Source: Stenotrophomonas indicatrix
GTDB taxonomy: Bacteria > Pseudomonadota > Gammaproteobacteria > Xanthomonadales > Xanthomonadaceae
Assembly (NCBI RefSeq): GCF_002750975.1
Contig: NZ_PEJS01000001.1
Location: 1,054,001-1,118,000, forward strand
Reading direction: 5' to 3'
DNA length: 64,000 nucleotides
The translations under genes were made by a program, and so were the position numbers. Under the pieces are notes generated by a model. The model was given only the letters and a program-made list of their open reading frames with translations. It searched no databases and was not told the DNA's origin. Below are positions 52,153 through 61,561 of the stretch, in pieces; the stretch's first letter is position 1, and each line of letters starts with the position of its first letter.

Positions 52153-54396
52153 TCATTCGACCGACAACCCTTCCACCTTCTGCCAGCCACGCGGCAGCAG
52201 ATGGCCACGGGTGGCGCGGGCGCCCAGATAGGCGTCGAGCTCGTTGAACTTCAGGCCCATGGTGCGCTGGCCGCTGCGGACCTGCAGGGTCTGGCCGGGG
52301 CTGATTGCCACGATGGCGACCACGCGTTCGGTGGCGAGCTTGGCCTTGGGGATCTCGATGATCTTGTTGCCCTTGCCCTTGTCCAGTTCCGGCAGGTCGT
52401 TGGCGGCGATCGCCAGCAGGTTGCCCGAACTGGTCACCGCGACGATGCGGTCGGTAGCGACGTTGGCCACCACCGATGGGGTCAGTACCGACGAGCCCGC
52501 CGACAGGTTCAGCATCGCCTTGCCGGCCTTGTTGCGACCGATCAGGTTCTCGAAGCGGGTGACGAAACCATAGCCGTGGGTCGAGGCCAGCACGAAGCGC
52601 GTATCCGGTTCGGCGCTGGCCAGGGTCACGAAGCTGGTGCCCGCAGCTGGCGAGAAGCGGCCGGTCAGCGGCTCACCGTTGCCGCGTGCCGAGGGCAGGG
52701 TATGCACCGGCGTGGAGTAGGCGCGGCCTTCGCTGTCCAGGAACGCGACCTGCTGGGTGCTGCGCGCACGCACTGCACCCTGCAGCGCATCGCCATCGCG
52801 GTAGGACAGGGTCGAGGCATCGATGTCGTGGCCCTTGGCGGCGCGGATCCAGCCCTTCTCGGACATCACCACCGTCATCGGCTCGCTCGGCACCAGCTCG
52901 GTCTCGTCGATGGCCTGCGCGGCCTGGCGCTGCACCAGCGGCGAGCGGCGCTCGTCGCCGAACTTCTTCGCATCGGCCTGCAGCTCGTCGCGGATCAGCT
53001 TCTTCAGTTTGGCCTTGCTGTCGAGGATGCTGAGGATCTTGTCGCGCTCCTTGGCCAGTTCGTCCTGCTCGCCGCGGATCTTCATTTCTTCCAGGCGGGC
53101 CAGCTGCTTCAGCTTGGTTTCCAGGATGTACTCGGCCTGGTCTTCGGACAGGCCGAAGCGTGCGATCAGCGCCGCCTTCGGTTCGTCCTCGGTACGGATG
53201 ATGTGGATCACCTCGTCCAGGTTGAGGAACGCCACCAGCAGGCCTTCCAACAGGTGCAGGCGACGCTCGACCTTCTGCAGGCGGTGCTGCAGGCGGCGGG
53301 TGACGGTGCTGCTGCGGAATGCCAGCCATTCGCTGAGCAGCGTCTTCAGGTTCTTCACCTGCGGACGGCCGTCCAGCCCGATCACGTTGAGGTTGACGCG
53401 GTAGCTGCGCTCCATGTCGGTGGTGGCGAACAGGTGCCCCATCAACTGCTCGGCGTCGACGCGGTTCGAGCGCGGCACCAGTACCACGCGCACCGGGTTG
53501 GCATGGTCGGACTCATCGCGGATGTCTTCCAGCCACGGCAGCTTCTTGGCGCGCATCTGCGCGGCGATCTGCTCGATCACCTTCGACGGCGACACCTGGA
53601 ACGGCAACGCGGTGACCACCACGTTGTGCGCTTCCTTGATGTAGGTGGCACGCGCACGCACGCTGCCGTTGCCGGTCTCGTACATGTTCCGCAGATCGTT
53701 GGCCGGGGTGATGATCTCGGCGTTGGACGGATAATCCGGACCCTTCACGTGCTCGCACAGGTCGCGCACGCTGGCATCCGGATCGTCCAGCAGGTGCAGC
53801 AGCGCGCTGACGATCTCGTTGAGGTTGTGCGGCGGCACATCGGTGGCCATGCCCACGGCGATGCCGGTGGTGCCGTTCAGCAGCAGATGCGGCAGGCGTG
53901 CCGGCATCCAGGTCGGTTCCTGCAGGGTGCCGTCGAAGTTCGGTGCCCAGTCGGTGGTGCCCTGGCCCAGTTCGCCCAGCAGTACTTCGGCGATCGGGGT
54001 CAGCTTAGATTCGGTGTAACGCATCGCCGCGAACGACTTCGGATCGTCGCTGGAACCGAAGTTGCCCTGGCCTTCGATCAGCGGATAACGGTACGAGAAC
54101 GGCTGTGCCATCAGCACCAGCGCTTCGTAGCACGCGCTGTCGCCATGCGGGTGGTATTTACCGATGACGTCACCGACGGTGCGTGCGGACTTCTTCGGCT
54201 TGGACGCGGCATTCAGGCCCAGCTCGCTCATCGAATAGATGATGCGGCGCTGCACGGGCTTCAGGCCGTCGCCGATGAACGGCAGGGCGCGATCCAGGAC
54301 CACGTACATCGAGTAGTCGAGGTAGGCGCGTTCGGCGTACTCGCGCAGCGGCAGTTGTTCGAAACCGTGGAACACGGGGCGGGCAAGATCGGTCAT
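52153..54396 (-). CDS. parC: DNA topoisomerase IV subunit A
   Basis: ParC (747 aa; E. coli 752) cuts and rejoins DNA to unlink daughter chromosomes. The catalytic Tyr is Tyr127 ([10 protein letters not shown]). The quinolone-determining region [19 protein letters not shown] has Ser87 and Glu91, equivalent to E. coli Ser80 and Glu84, both in the susceptible state. The C-terminal beta-pinwheel spans ~500-747. GyrA's extra GyrA-box is absent, which separates it from gyrA. No parE is visible beside it. Confidence 0.95.
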   Translation of the reverse strand: MTDLARPVFHGFEQLPLREYAERAYLDYSMYVVLDRALPFIGDGLKPVQRRIIYSMSELGLNAASKPKKSARTVGDVIGKYHPHGDSACYEALVLMAQPFSYRYPLIEGQGNFGSSDDPKSFAAMRYTESKLTPIAEVLLGELGQGTTDWAPNFDGTLQEPTWMPARLPHLLLNGTTGIAVGMATDVPPHNLNEIVSALLHLLDDPDASVRDLCEHVKGPDYPSNAEIITPANDLRNMYETGNGSVRARATYIKEAHNVVVTALPFQVSPSKVIEQIAAQMRAKKLPWLEDIRDESDHANPVRVVLVPRSNRVDAEQLMGHLFATTDMERSYRVNLNVIGLDGRPQVKNLKTLLSEWLAFRSSTVTRRLQHRLQKVERRLHLLEGLLVAFLNLDEVIHIIRTEDEPKAALIARFGLSEDQAEYILETKLKQLARLEEMKIRGEQDELAKERDKILSILDSKAKLKKLIRDELQADAKKFGDERRSPLVQRQAAQAIDETELVPSEPMTVVMSEKGWIRAAKGHDIDASTLSYRDGDALQGAVRARSTQQVAFLDSEGRAYSTPVHTLPSARGNGEPLTGRFSPAAGTSFVTLASAEPDTRFVLASTHGYGFVTRFENLIGRNKAGKAMLNLSAGSSVLTPSVVANVATDRIVAVTSSGNLLAIAANDLPELDKGKGNKIIEIPKAKLATERVVAIVAISPGQTLQVRSGQRTMGLKFNELDAYLGARATRGHLLPRGWQKVEGLSVE

Positions 54397-54455
54397 GCGG
54401 CGTTGTTACCTATGTCGGGAGGCGGTGACGGCGGTCGCCGCTCTCAATCCAGTGA

Positions 54456-55364
54456 TTATCCGGATGCGGCGGGGGATGCCAAGCCGCGTGCAGGGTCAAG
54501 GCCCGGTTCCAGGCCGTGGCCGGCCCGTGCCAGGTAGCGTCCGGGCGGTAGCCCGAAGTGTCGCCGGAACACGGTGACGAAGGCGCTGGCGCTGCTGAAG
54601 CCCAGTGAGTGGGCGATGTCAGCCACGCTGCGACCCTCGCTGAGCTGCCGCAGCGCCTCGGCCAGCCGCGCCTGCTGGCGCCATTGCGCGAAGCTGAGGG
54701 TGGTCTCGTCGCGGAAATGGCGGGTCAGGCTGCGCGGCGACAGGCCGGCCCAATGCGCCCACTGCGCCAGGCCGCGCTCGTCGGCCGGGTCGGCCAGCAG
54801 CTGCGAGGCGATCTTCAGCAGGCGCCGGTCGCGCGGCATCGGCAGGTGCATGCGCTGGCGCGGCGCGGTGCGTATCTCGTCCAGCAGCACGTTGATGATG
54901 TGCTGCCGTTCGCTGGTGCTTTCGTAGTCCTGCGGCCAGTCACAGATGCGTTCGGCCACTGCCTGCGCCAACCGCGAGATGCCCAGCACGCATGGGTCGG
55001 CGGGCAGTTCGGCGCACAGCGGTGCGGCCAGCACCATGCCCCAGCCGCGCAGGGGGCCATCGATGTGGACCGTATGCGGCTCGGCCGGCGGCATCCAGCC
55101 CGCCGAGCCTGGCGCCAGCGACCAGGTGCCATGCGAGGTGCGGGTGGTCAGCAGGCCGCGTTCGACGCAGATCAGCTGCGCGCGGACGTGGTGATGCCAG
55201 TCCACTTCGCGGGCCAGCCCCTGCGGGCTGTCGAAGCGGAAGGCGATGACCGGCGGGCCGTCATTGCGCTCGAACCAGTCCAGTGCTTCTTCGCGCAGCA
55301 GGGTGGCAGGGCCGGGTTCTCCCGCCTTCACGTGGGCCGGGGGTGGCTTGAATGTGACATTCAT
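54456..55364 (-). CDS. AraC-family transcriptional regulator
   Basis: This 302-aa regulator has an N-terminal cupin-like sensing domain (residues ~35-160; WHHHVRAQLICVERG) and a C-terminal double HTH (~190-285): GLAQWAHWAGLSPRSLTRHF in the first and VADIAHSLGFSSASAFVTVF in the second. The preference for HHHV in the cupin resembles the metal/ligand pocket of AraC relatives. It is divergent from emrR by 145 bp and could regulate either itself or a distant gene. A DPARGLASPAASG tail follows the HTH. Confidence 0.88.
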   Translation of the reverse strand: MNVTFKPPPAHVKAGEPGPATLLREEALDWFERNDGPPVIAFRFDSPQGLAREVDWHHHVRAQLICVERGLLTTRTSHGTWSLAPGSAGWMPPAEPHTVHIDGPLRGWGMVLAAPLCAELPADPCVLGISRLAQAVAERICDWPQDYESTSERQHIINVLLDEIRTAPRQRMHLPMPRDRRLLKIASQLLADPADERGLAQWAHWAGLSPRSLTRHFRDETTLSFAQWRQQARLAEALRQLSEGRSVADIAHSLGFSSASAFVTVFRRHFGLPPGRYLARAGHGLEPGLDPARGLASPAASG

Positions 55365-55463
55365 TGGCTGGATTGTACTACCGGGCCAGTTGGGGGCGCC
55401 ATTAAGGTGGCGCCTTCACCTGATCCAGCCCACTGCTGCAACACAGCATTTGATGCCAGATCG

Positions 55464-55485
55464 AATATTTCCATTGAGAAATATT
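55464..55485. promoter_or_regulatory. candidate EmrR operator (palindrome)
   Basis: AATATTTC-CATTGA-GAAATATT is a perfect 8+8 inverted repeat in the AraC-emrR divergent gap, ending 24 bp before the emrR ATG. It is unusually A/T-rich for this genome. MarR-family repressors normally bind such palindromes over their own promoters. Confidence 0.55.
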
Positions 55486-55509
55486 TTTTTTGGAAGAGAA
55501 TGCTCCCCC

Positions 55510-55953
55510 ATGATCTGTCCTGCAACCACTCCCCCCAGCTTCGGCCTGCTGCTGCGCCAGGTGCGCGACGGCCTGGTCCGCCAGCTCGACGCGTCCATGG
55601 CCGAAGAAGACCTCGGCATCGGCTTCACCCACTACATCGGGCTGAAGGTGCTCTCGAACATGGCGCCATGCACGGCCAACGAGCTGGCCCAGGCCATCGA
55701 CCAGGTGCCCAGCGCGGTCACCCGCCTGCTGGACAAGCTGGAAGCGCTCGGTTGCGTGCGCCGTGAGCCGCATGCGCAGGACCGGCGTGCACTGCAGATC
55801 GTATTGACCGATGAAGGCCGCGCGCTGTGGGCGCGGTTGAAGCTGCGCGGCGACGCGGTGATGGATTACGCCCTGCGCGATCTGTCCGCCGACGAACGCA
55901 CGCAGCTGCTGTCCCTCCTGACCCGAATCCGCGATTCCCTGACAACCCCATGA
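55510..55953 (+). CDS. emrR: MarR-family repressor of the emrCAB efflux operon
   Basis: This 147-aa MarR regulator has the winged HTH at ~45-115 (CTANELAQAIDQVPSAVTRL, then VRREPHAQDRRALQIVLTD for the wing). EmrR of S. maltophilia is described as the local repressor of EmrCAB and is expected to release DNA on binding hydrophobic compounds. GGAAGAGA lies 10-17 bases upstream of ATG 55510. The final ATGA overlaps emrC, so repressor and pump are translated together. Confidence 0.92.
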   Translation: MICPATTPPSFGLLLRQVRDGLVRQLDASMAEEDLGIGFTHYIGLKVLSNMAPCTANELAQAIDQVPSAVTRLLDKLEALGCVRREPHAQDRRALQIVLTDEGRALWARLKLRGDAVMDYALRDLSADERTQLLSLLTRIRDSLTTP

Positions 55954-57443
55954 ACCCGATCCCGCATCCCACTCTCCGCCGCTCCGGGCGCGCGCTGCTG
56001 GTTTCAGCGCTGGCCCTGGCCTTGGCCGCCTGCGCAAGCAGCCGTGGCCTTGACCCGCAGGGCCACGTGCTCGACGTGGACAGCCTGCACAGCGAACGTA
56101 CCCTGGCCGACAGCGACCTGAGCGCCGCCGGCTTTCCTGCCCAGGACTGGTGGAAGGCACTGGGCGATGCGCAACTGGATGCGCTGATCGCCGAAGGCCT
56201 GGCCGGCCATCCGAGCCTGGACGCCGCCGACGCGCGCCTGCGCCAGGCACAGTCGCAGGTCGGCACCGCGCGCGCCGATCGCCTGCCCAGCCTCTCCGTG
56301 TCCGGTGGCTACACCGGCCTGCGCCTGCCCGAATCGATGGCTGGCGATGAAATCGGCGGCCACTACGCCGGCAGCAGCCAGATCGCGTTCGACTTCAGCT
56401 ACGGCATCGACCTGTGGGGCGGCAAGCGCGCCGCCTGGGAGGCTGCCGTGGATGGCGCCCACGCCGCGACTGTCGAAGCCCAGGCCGCGCGCCTGAACCT
56501 GTCCACCGGCATCGCCCAGGCCTATACCGACCTGGCCTACGCCTGGCAGCTCAACGACGTGGCCGAAGAAGAACTGGCGCGCTCGCAGAAGTCGCTGCAG
56601 CTGACCCGGCAGCGTCGTAGTGCCGGCATCGACAGCGATCTGCAGGTGCGCCAGGCCGAAGCCCGCGTGCCGGCCGCACAGCAGCAGTTGCTGGCGGCGC
56701 AGCAGCGCATCGATGCCGGGCGCACGGCGCTGGCCGCGCTGGTCGGCAAGGGCCCGGACCGCGGCCTGTCGATCGAACGCCCGCGGGCGATGAACCCGCT
56801 GGCCCTGCAGCTGCCGGGCGTGGTGCCCAGTGAACTGCTCGGCCGTCGCCCCGACATCGTCGCCGCGCGCTGGCGGGTGGAAGCGGCCGACAAGCAGATC
56901 AAGGTCGCCAAGACCCGGTTCTACCCGAGCCTCAACCTGACCGCGCTGGCCGGCGTGGTCGCACCGAATGTCGGCGACCTGCTGCAGAGCAGTTCCAGTT
57001 TCGCCTACATCGGCCCGGCGCTGAGCCTGCCGATCTTCGAAGGCGGCAAGCTGCGGGCCAACCTGGCCAACACCGATGCGCAGTACGACCTGGCCGTGGC
57101 GAACTACAACCAGGCGGTGCTCGATGCACTGCGCGACGTGGCCGACCAGGTCAACGCGGTGCGCTCACTGGCGCAGCAGGCGCAGTCGCAGCAGCAGGCG
57201 GTGGATACCGCACGCGCTGCGTTCGACCTGGCCCAGCAGCGCTATCGCGCTGGCATCGGCAGCTACCTGGACGTGTTGACCGCGCAGTCCACCCTGCTGC
57301 AGTCGCAGCAGCAGCTGGCCGGCCTGCAGTCGCAGCAGCTGCAGACCTCGGTGCGCCTGAGCAAGGCGCTCGGCGGTGGTTTCCAGCCCAGTGACGCTGA
57401 TGCCGCACCGCTTGCTTCCCATTCCGATTCCTCGCATTCCTGA
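55950..57443 (+). CDS. emrC: outer-membrane efflux lipoprotein EmrC
   Basis: EmrC (497 aa) is a TolC/OprM-type channel. A lipoprotein signal (ALLVSALALALAAC, Cys28) is followed by two outer-membrane-efflux repeats with long coiled hairpins (residues ~75-285 and ~290-480); YPSLNLTALAGV and YRAGIGSYLDVLTAQSTLLQ mark the second. It starts by overlapping emrR and precedes emrA by 11 bp, giving a complete tripartite pump in one operon. The Ser/His tail (SHSDSSHS) is unusual but harmless. Confidence 0.93.
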   Translation: MNPIPHPTLRRSGRALLVSALALALAACASSRGLDPQGHVLDVDSLHSERTLADSDLSAAGFPAQDWWKALGDAQLDALIAEGLAGHPSLDAADARLRQAQSQVGTARADRLPSLSVSGGYTGLRLPESMAGDEIGGHYAGSSQIAFDFSYGIDLWGGKRAAWEAAVDGAHAATVEAQAARLNLSTGIAQAYTDLAYAWQLNDVAEEELARSQKSLQLTRQRRSAGIDSDLQVRQAEARVPAAQQQLLAAQQRIDAGRTALAALVGKGPDRGLSIERPRAMNPLALQLPGVVPSELLGRRPDIVAARWRVEAADKQIKVAKTRFYPSLNLTALAGVVAPNVGDLLQSSSSFAYIGPALSLPIFEGGKLRANLANTDAQYDLAVANYNQAVLDALRDVADQVNAVRSLAQQAQSQQQAVDTARAAFDLAQQRYRAGIGSYLDVLTAQSTLLQSQQQLAGLQSQQLQTSVRLSKALGGGFQPSDADAAPLASHSDSSHS

Positions 57444-57454
57444 AGACGCCTGCC

Positions 57455-58633
57455 ATGAGCCAGACCCAAGACACTGCGGCCCCCGCCGCCCCCAACCGCC
57501 GCGGCAAGCTGTTGCGCGGCCTGTTCGTGATCGTCGTGCTGCTGCTGGCGGCACTGGCGCTGTGGTACTTCATGTTCGGCCGTTGGTTCGAAGAGACCGA
57601 CGATGCCTACGTGCAGGGCAACCAGGTGCAGATCACCCCGCTGGTGGCCGGTACCGTGGTCGCCATCAACGCCGATGACGGCATGCGCGTGGAGCGCGGC
57701 CAGCTGCTGGTGCAGCTGGACCCGGCCGATACCTCGGTGGCCCTGCAGCAGGCCGAAGCCAACCTGGCCAAGACCGTGCGCCAGACCCGCGGCCTGTACC
57801 GCAGCGTCGAAGGTGCGCAGGCAGACTTGAACGCACGCCAGGTGACCCTGAAGCGCGTGCGCGACGACTTTGCACGCCGCAAGGACCTGGCCGCCACCGG
57901 CGCCATCTCCAACGAAGAACTGGCCCACGCCCGCGACGAGCTGGCAGCTGCCGAAGCGGCCGTGGCCGGTTCGCGCGAGACCGTCGAGCGCAACCGCGCA
58001 CTGGTCGATGACACCGTGATCGCCACCCAGCCGGATGTGCAGGCTGCCGCGGCGCAGCTGCGCCAGGCCTTCCTCAACAATGCACGTTCGGGCATCGTCG
58101 CGCCGGTCACCGGCTATGTCGCCCGTCGTTCGGTGCAGGTCGGCCAGCGCGTGCAGCCGGGCAATGCGCTGATGGCGGTGGTGCCGACCGAGCAGATGTG
58201 GGTCGAAGCCAACTTCAAGGAAACCCAGCTGCGGCACATGCGCCTGGGCCAGGAAGTGGAGCTGAAGTCGGACCTGTATGCCGGCGACGTCAAGTACAAG
58301 GGCCGCATCGACAGCCTGGGCCTGGGCACCGGCTCGGCGTTCTCGCTGCTGCCGGCGCAGAACGCCAGCGGCAACTGGATCAAGATCGTGCAGCGCGTGC
58401 CGGTGCGCATCGCCATCGATGCCAAGCAGCTGGCCGAACACCCGCTGCGCATCGGCCTGTCGATGAAGGCCGAGGTGAGCCTGCGCGACCAGAAGGGCGA
58501 AGTGCTGCCGAGCGCAGCCGCCAAGGGCACGGTGTTCGACACCGACGTGTACGCCAAGCAGCTGCACGATGCCGATGAGGTGATCCACACGATCATCCAG
58601 GGCAACCTGCCGCAGCAGTCCAAGGCGAGCTGA
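57455..58633 (+). CDS. emrA: membrane-fusion protein EmrA
   Basis: EmrA (392 aa) links the inner-membrane pump EmrB to the EmrC channel. One N-terminal transmembrane helix (~22-43, LFVIVVLLLAALALWYFMFG) is followed by the biotinyl-lipoyl-like domain (TDDAYVQGNQVQITPLVAGTVV), a long periplasmic helical hairpin (~105-200) and a beta-barrel part (VTGYVARRSVQVGQRVQPG). It is a typical HlyD/EmrA-family protein. Confidence 0.94.
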   Translation: MSQTQDTAAPAAPNRRGKLLRGLFVIVVLLLAALALWYFMFGRWFEETDDAYVQGNQVQITPLVAGTVVAINADDGMRVERGQLLVQLDPADTSVALQQAEANLAKTVRQTRGLYRSVEGAQADLNARQVTLKRVRDDFARRKDLAATGAISNEELAHARDELAAAEAAVAGSRETVERNRALVDDTVIATQPDVQAAAAQLRQAFLNNARSGIVAPVTGYVARRSVQVGQRVQPGNALMAVVPTEQMWVEANFKETQLRHMRLGQEVELKSDLYAGDVKYKGRIDSLGLGTGSAFSLLPAQNASGNWIKIVQRVPVRIAIDAKQLAEHPLRIGLSMKAEVSLRDQKGEVLPSAAAKGTVFDTDVYAKQLHDADEVIHTIIQGNLPQQSKAS

Positions 58634-58641
58634 GGTCGGCC

Positions 58642-60228
58642 ATGTCCGCACAAGCTCCAGCTGCGCCCGGCTCTCCGGGCGCACCGGCGGCGCCGGGTGC
58701 GGCCGCTGGATTCCTGCCACCCAGTGTGGCCCTGTGCACCGTGGGCCTGGCGATGGCCTCGTTCATGCAGGTGCTCGACACCACCATCGCCAACGTCTCG
58801 CTGCCGACCATCGCCGGTAATCTTGGCGCCAGTTCGCAGCAGGCGACGTGGGTCATCACCTCGTTCGCGGTCAGCACCGCGATCGCGCTGCCGCTGACCG
58901 GCTGGCTCAGCCGTCGCTTCGGCGAGCGCAAGCTGTTCGTGTGGGCCACGCTGGCCTTCGTGATCACCTCGCTGCTGTGCGGCCTGGCCCAGAGCATGGG
59001 CATGCTGGTGCTGTCGCGTGCGCTGCAGGGCTTCGTCGCCGGCCCGATGTACCCGATCACCCAGTCGCTGCTGGTCTCGATCTATCCACGGGAGAAACGC
59101 GGGCAGGCGCTGGCGCTGCTGGCGATGATCACCGTGGTGGCGCCGATCTGCGGGCCGATCCTCGGTGGCTGGATCACCGACAACTACAGCTGGGAATGGA
59201 TCTTCCTGATCAACGTGCCGCTGGGCATCTTCGCTGCGCTGGTGGTGGGCAACCAGTTGAAGGGTCGCCCCGAGCACGTCGAGAAGCCGAAGATGGACTA
59301 CGTCGGCCTGGTCACCCTGGTGATCGGCGTGGGCGCATTGCAGCTGGTACTCGACCTGGGCAACGACGAAGACTGGTTCTCGTCGATGAAGATCGTGGTA
59401 CTGGCCTGCGTGGCCGTGGTGGCGCTGACCGTGTTCCTGATCTGGGAGCTGACCGACAAGGACCCGATCGTCGACCTGAAGCTGTTCCGGCACCGCAACT
59501 TCCGTGCCGGTACGCTGGCGATGGTGGTGGCCTACGCGGCGTTCTTCAGCGTGGCCCTGCTGATTCCGCAGTGGCTGCAGCGCGACATGGGCTACACCGC
59601 GATCTGGGCCGGTCTGGCAACAGCCCCGATCGGTGTACTGCCGGTGATCATGACCCCGTTCGTGGGCAAGTACGCATCGCGTTTCGACATGCGCATGCTG
59701 GCCACCATCGCGTTCGTGGTGCTGTCGATGACCAGCTTCCTGCGCTCGGGTTTCAACCTGCAGGTGGACTTCCACCATGTGGCCGGCGTGCAGTTGATCA
59801 TGGGCATCGGCGTTGCACTGTTCTTCATGCCGGTGCTGCAGATCCTGCTGTCGGACCTGGATGGTCGTGAGATCGCGGCCGGTTCGGGCCTGGCCACGTT
59901 CCTGCGTACGCTGGGCGGCAGCTTCGCGGCGTCGCTGACCACCTGGCTGTGGGCACGTCGCACGCAGGTGCATCACGCGGACCTGACCGAGCACATCTCG
60001 GCCTATCAGCCGGGCATGCAGGACCAGGTGGCGGCGATGGGGCAGGGCGACCTGCAACATGGCGCGGCGGTGCTGAACAACATGATCAACCACCAGGCAT
60101 CGCAGATGGGCTTCAACGACATCTTCTTCCTGCTGGGCTGGATCTTCCTGGCGATCATCTCGTTCCTGTGGCTGGCCAAGCCGCCCTTCGGTGCGGGCGC
60201 GGGTGCTGCCGCCGGTGGCGGGCACTGA
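58642..60228 (+). CDS. emrB: MFS drug exporter EmrB, DHA2 family
   Basis: EmrB (528 aa) is a proton-driven transporter with 14 predicted transmembrane helices. Motif A is in LSRRFGERKLFVWATLAF (~90) and motif C in the fifth helix (GPILGGWITDNYSWEWIF). QVLDTTIANVSLPTIAGNLG near residue 45 is the DHA2 family start. Known S. maltophilia EmrCAB exports hydrophobic compounds such as nalidixic acid, CCCP and erythromycin. The Ala/Pro-rich N-terminus (first ~20 residues) and Gly/Ala-rich end are low complexity. A terminator follows. Confidence 0.94.
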   Translation: MSAQAPAAPGSPGAPAAPGAAAGFLPPSVALCTVGLAMASFMQVLDTTIANVSLPTIAGNLGASSQQATWVITSFAVSTAIALPLTGWLSRRFGERKLFVWATLAFVITSLLCGLAQSMGMLVLSRALQGFVAGPMYPITQSLLVSIYPREKRGQALALLAMITVVAPICGPILGGWITDNYSWEWIFLINVPLGIFAALVVGNQLKGRPEHVEKPKMDYVGLVTLVIGVGALQLVLDLGNDEDWFSSMKIVVLACVAVVALTVFLIWELTDKDPIVDLKLFRHRNFRAGTLAMVVAYAAFFSVALLIPQWLQRDMGYTAIWAGLATAPIGVLPVIMTPFVGKYASRFDMRMLATIAFVVLSMTSFLRSGFNLQVDFHHVAGVQLIMGIGVALFFMPVLQILLSDLDGREIAAGSGLATFLRTLGGSFAASLTTWLWARRTQVHHADLTEHISAYQPGMQDQVAAMGQGDLQHGAAVLNNMINHQASQMGFNDIFFLLGWIFLAIISFLWLAKPPFGAGAGAAAGGGH

Positions 60229-60254
60229 TCGATCGCTGTTGCTGAAAAACAAAA

Positions 60255-60281
60255 CCCCGCCGGAAGGCGGGGTTTTTGTTT
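60255..60281 (+). terminator. terminator of the emr operon
   Basis: CCCCGCC-GGAA-GGCGGGG followed by TTTTTGTTT, 27 bp after the emrB stop. Confidence 0.93.
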
Positions 60282-60342
60282 GCAGTGCATCCACGCATGC
60301 ATGCGAATTCCAGTAGATCCACGCCATGCGTGGATGCACTGC
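60282..60342. repeat. 18-bp inverted repeat containing a SMAG palindrome
   Basis: GCAGTGCATCCACGCATG (60282-60299) is the exact complement of 60325-60342. The right arm also forms half of a SMAG unit at 60313-60336 (GTAG plus ATCCACGCC-ATGCGTGGAT), so two hairpins compete for the same sequence. Confidence 0.75.
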
Positions 60343-60376
60343 CGCGCAGGCGATCGCGTTTCGAATGCCGGACATG

Positions 60377-60399
60377 AAAAAACCCGCTTGCGCGGGTTT
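60377..60399 (-). terminator. terminator of the first tRNA-Leu gene
   Basis: On the minus strand AACCCGC-GCAA-GCGGGTTTTTT, about 20 bp after the tRNA 3' end. Confidence 0.85.
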
Positions 60400-60416
60400 G
60401 ATCATTGTCTGAGTCA

Positions 60417-60503
60417 TGGTGCCCAGGAGAGGACTCGAACCTCCACGAAGTTGCCCCCGCTAGCACCTGAAGCTAGTGCGTCTACCAATTCCGCCACCTG
60501 GGC
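60417..60503 (-). tRNA. tRNA-Leu (CAG), first copy
   Basis: An 87-nt gene on the minus strand begins GCCCAGGTGGCGGAATTGG and ends in a genome-encoded CCA after discriminator A. The anticodon stem CTAGC/GCTAG encloses TTCAGGT, giving anticodon CAG for codon CUG, the commonest Leu codon in GC-rich genomes. The long variable arm (GGGGGCAACTTCGT) is class II, as leucine requires. GGTTCGAGTCC forms the T-arm. The sequence is identical to the copy at 62369-62455. Confidence 0.96.
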
Positions 60504-60517
60504 GACTCAGGAGGAGA

Positions 60518-60546
60518 ATTTTGCAGGAAGGCTGGATATGTGTCAA
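60518..60546 (-). promoter_or_regulatory. promoter of the first tRNA-Leu gene
   Basis: TTGACA, 17-bp spacer, CAAAAT on the minus strand, with start about 8 bp before the tRNA. All three tRNA-Leu genes here have the same -35 box and spacing. Confidence 0.85.
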
Positions 60547-60553
60547 CACCATT

Positions 60554-61465
60554 TCACACATTTTTTTCTGCACCGGCTTCCGCGTGCACATCCAGATGCA
60601 GCAGCAGGCTGCGCATCGGTGGCGAGAGCGATTTCCAGTCGGCGAACGCGGCGCACAGCCGGCGTTGTGCCCACGCGTTGCCGAGTGCAACGGCGACGAT
60701 GCCGGTGGCCCGTCGATGCTGCCGCGCGATCGTGCGCGGCGCGATGCCCACGCCGATGCCATGGCCCACCATCGTGCACAGGCCTTCAAAAGTTTTCATG
60801 CGGATGCGCACGTCGAGCGTGCGTCCGGCCTCTGCCGCCAGTTCTTCGATATAGGTCTGCAGCGCATTGCCGTCGGCCAGGGCAACGAAGGTCTCGCCCA
60901 GCACATCGCTGAAGCCGAGCGAGCGCCGCGCGGCGAAGCGGTGGCCGGCCGGCAGCAGCATCATCAGCGGGTCTTCGGCAACGACATGGCGGTGCAGTCC
61001 ATCGGCGGGAACGGCATCACTGATGATGCCGGCCTCTGCCTGGCCGGCACGGATCGCGCGCACGACTTCATTGCTGGTGCGTTCGTGCAGTTCGACGCGC
61101 AGGCGAGGGCGCTCTGCCAGCCATGGGGCCAGCCGCGCGGGCAGGTAGTTGGTCAATGCCGCGGTGTTGGCGTACAGGTGCAGCGTGCCGCGCGCACCGT
61201 GGGCGAACGCCTGCAGTTCGCCGCGCAGCTGCGCCTGCTGCTGCAGGATCAATCGCGCGTGATGGGCCAGTGCGGCACCCGCTTCGGTGAGGCTGATGCC
61301 GCGCGGGTGACGGGTCAGCAGCGCGGTGCCGGCGTCGGTTTCGATGGCGCGCAGGCGTTCGCTGGCCGATCCCAGTGCCAGATTCGCCTCTGCAGCGCCG
61401 GCGGTGATGCTGCCGGCTTCGGCCACCGCCAGGAACAGGCGCAGATCGGCAATGTCCAGACGCAT
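60554..61465 (-). CDS. LysR-family regulator
   Basis: This 303-aa LysR protein has its HTH at residues ~3-60 (RLFLAVAEAGSITAGAAEAN and LGSASERLRAIE). The effector domain is at ~90-295 (GTLHLYANTAALTNYLPARL). The gene is divergent from a TSUP exporter gene (96-bp gap), the usual arrangement of a LysR regulator and its target, so it probably controls that exporter. It lies between two identical tRNA-Leu genes, downstream of the 60518-60546 promoter in the same direction. The ligand is unknown but may be the exported compound. Confidence 0.9.
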   Translation of the reverse strand: MRLDIADLRLFLAVAEAGSITAGAAEANLALGSASERLRAIETDAGTALLTRHPRGISLTEAGAALAHHARLILQQQAQLRGELQAFAHGARGTLHLYANTAALTNYLPARLAPWLAERPRLRVELHERTSNEVVRAIRAGQAEAGIISDAVPADGLHRHVVAEDPLMMLLPAGHRFAARRSLGFSDVLGETFVALADGNALQTYIEELAAEAGRTLDVRIRMKTFEGLCTMVGHGIGVGIAPRTIARQHRRATGIVAVALGNAWAQRRLCAAFADWKSLSPPMRSLLLHLDVHAEAGAEKNV

Positions 61466-61561
61466 GTCGTTTGCTCCGCTCGGCCCTGCCTTCGGCTGGT
61501 CCGAAGGCGCAGGCGGGAAGACCGCATTGTGCGCTGAAGTGCCGCCGGCTCCAATGAAGGC

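Noticed and set aside
54130..54180. Quinolone-resistance mutation in parC
   Set aside because: Ser87 and Glu91 (E. coli Ser80 and Glu84) are both wild type.
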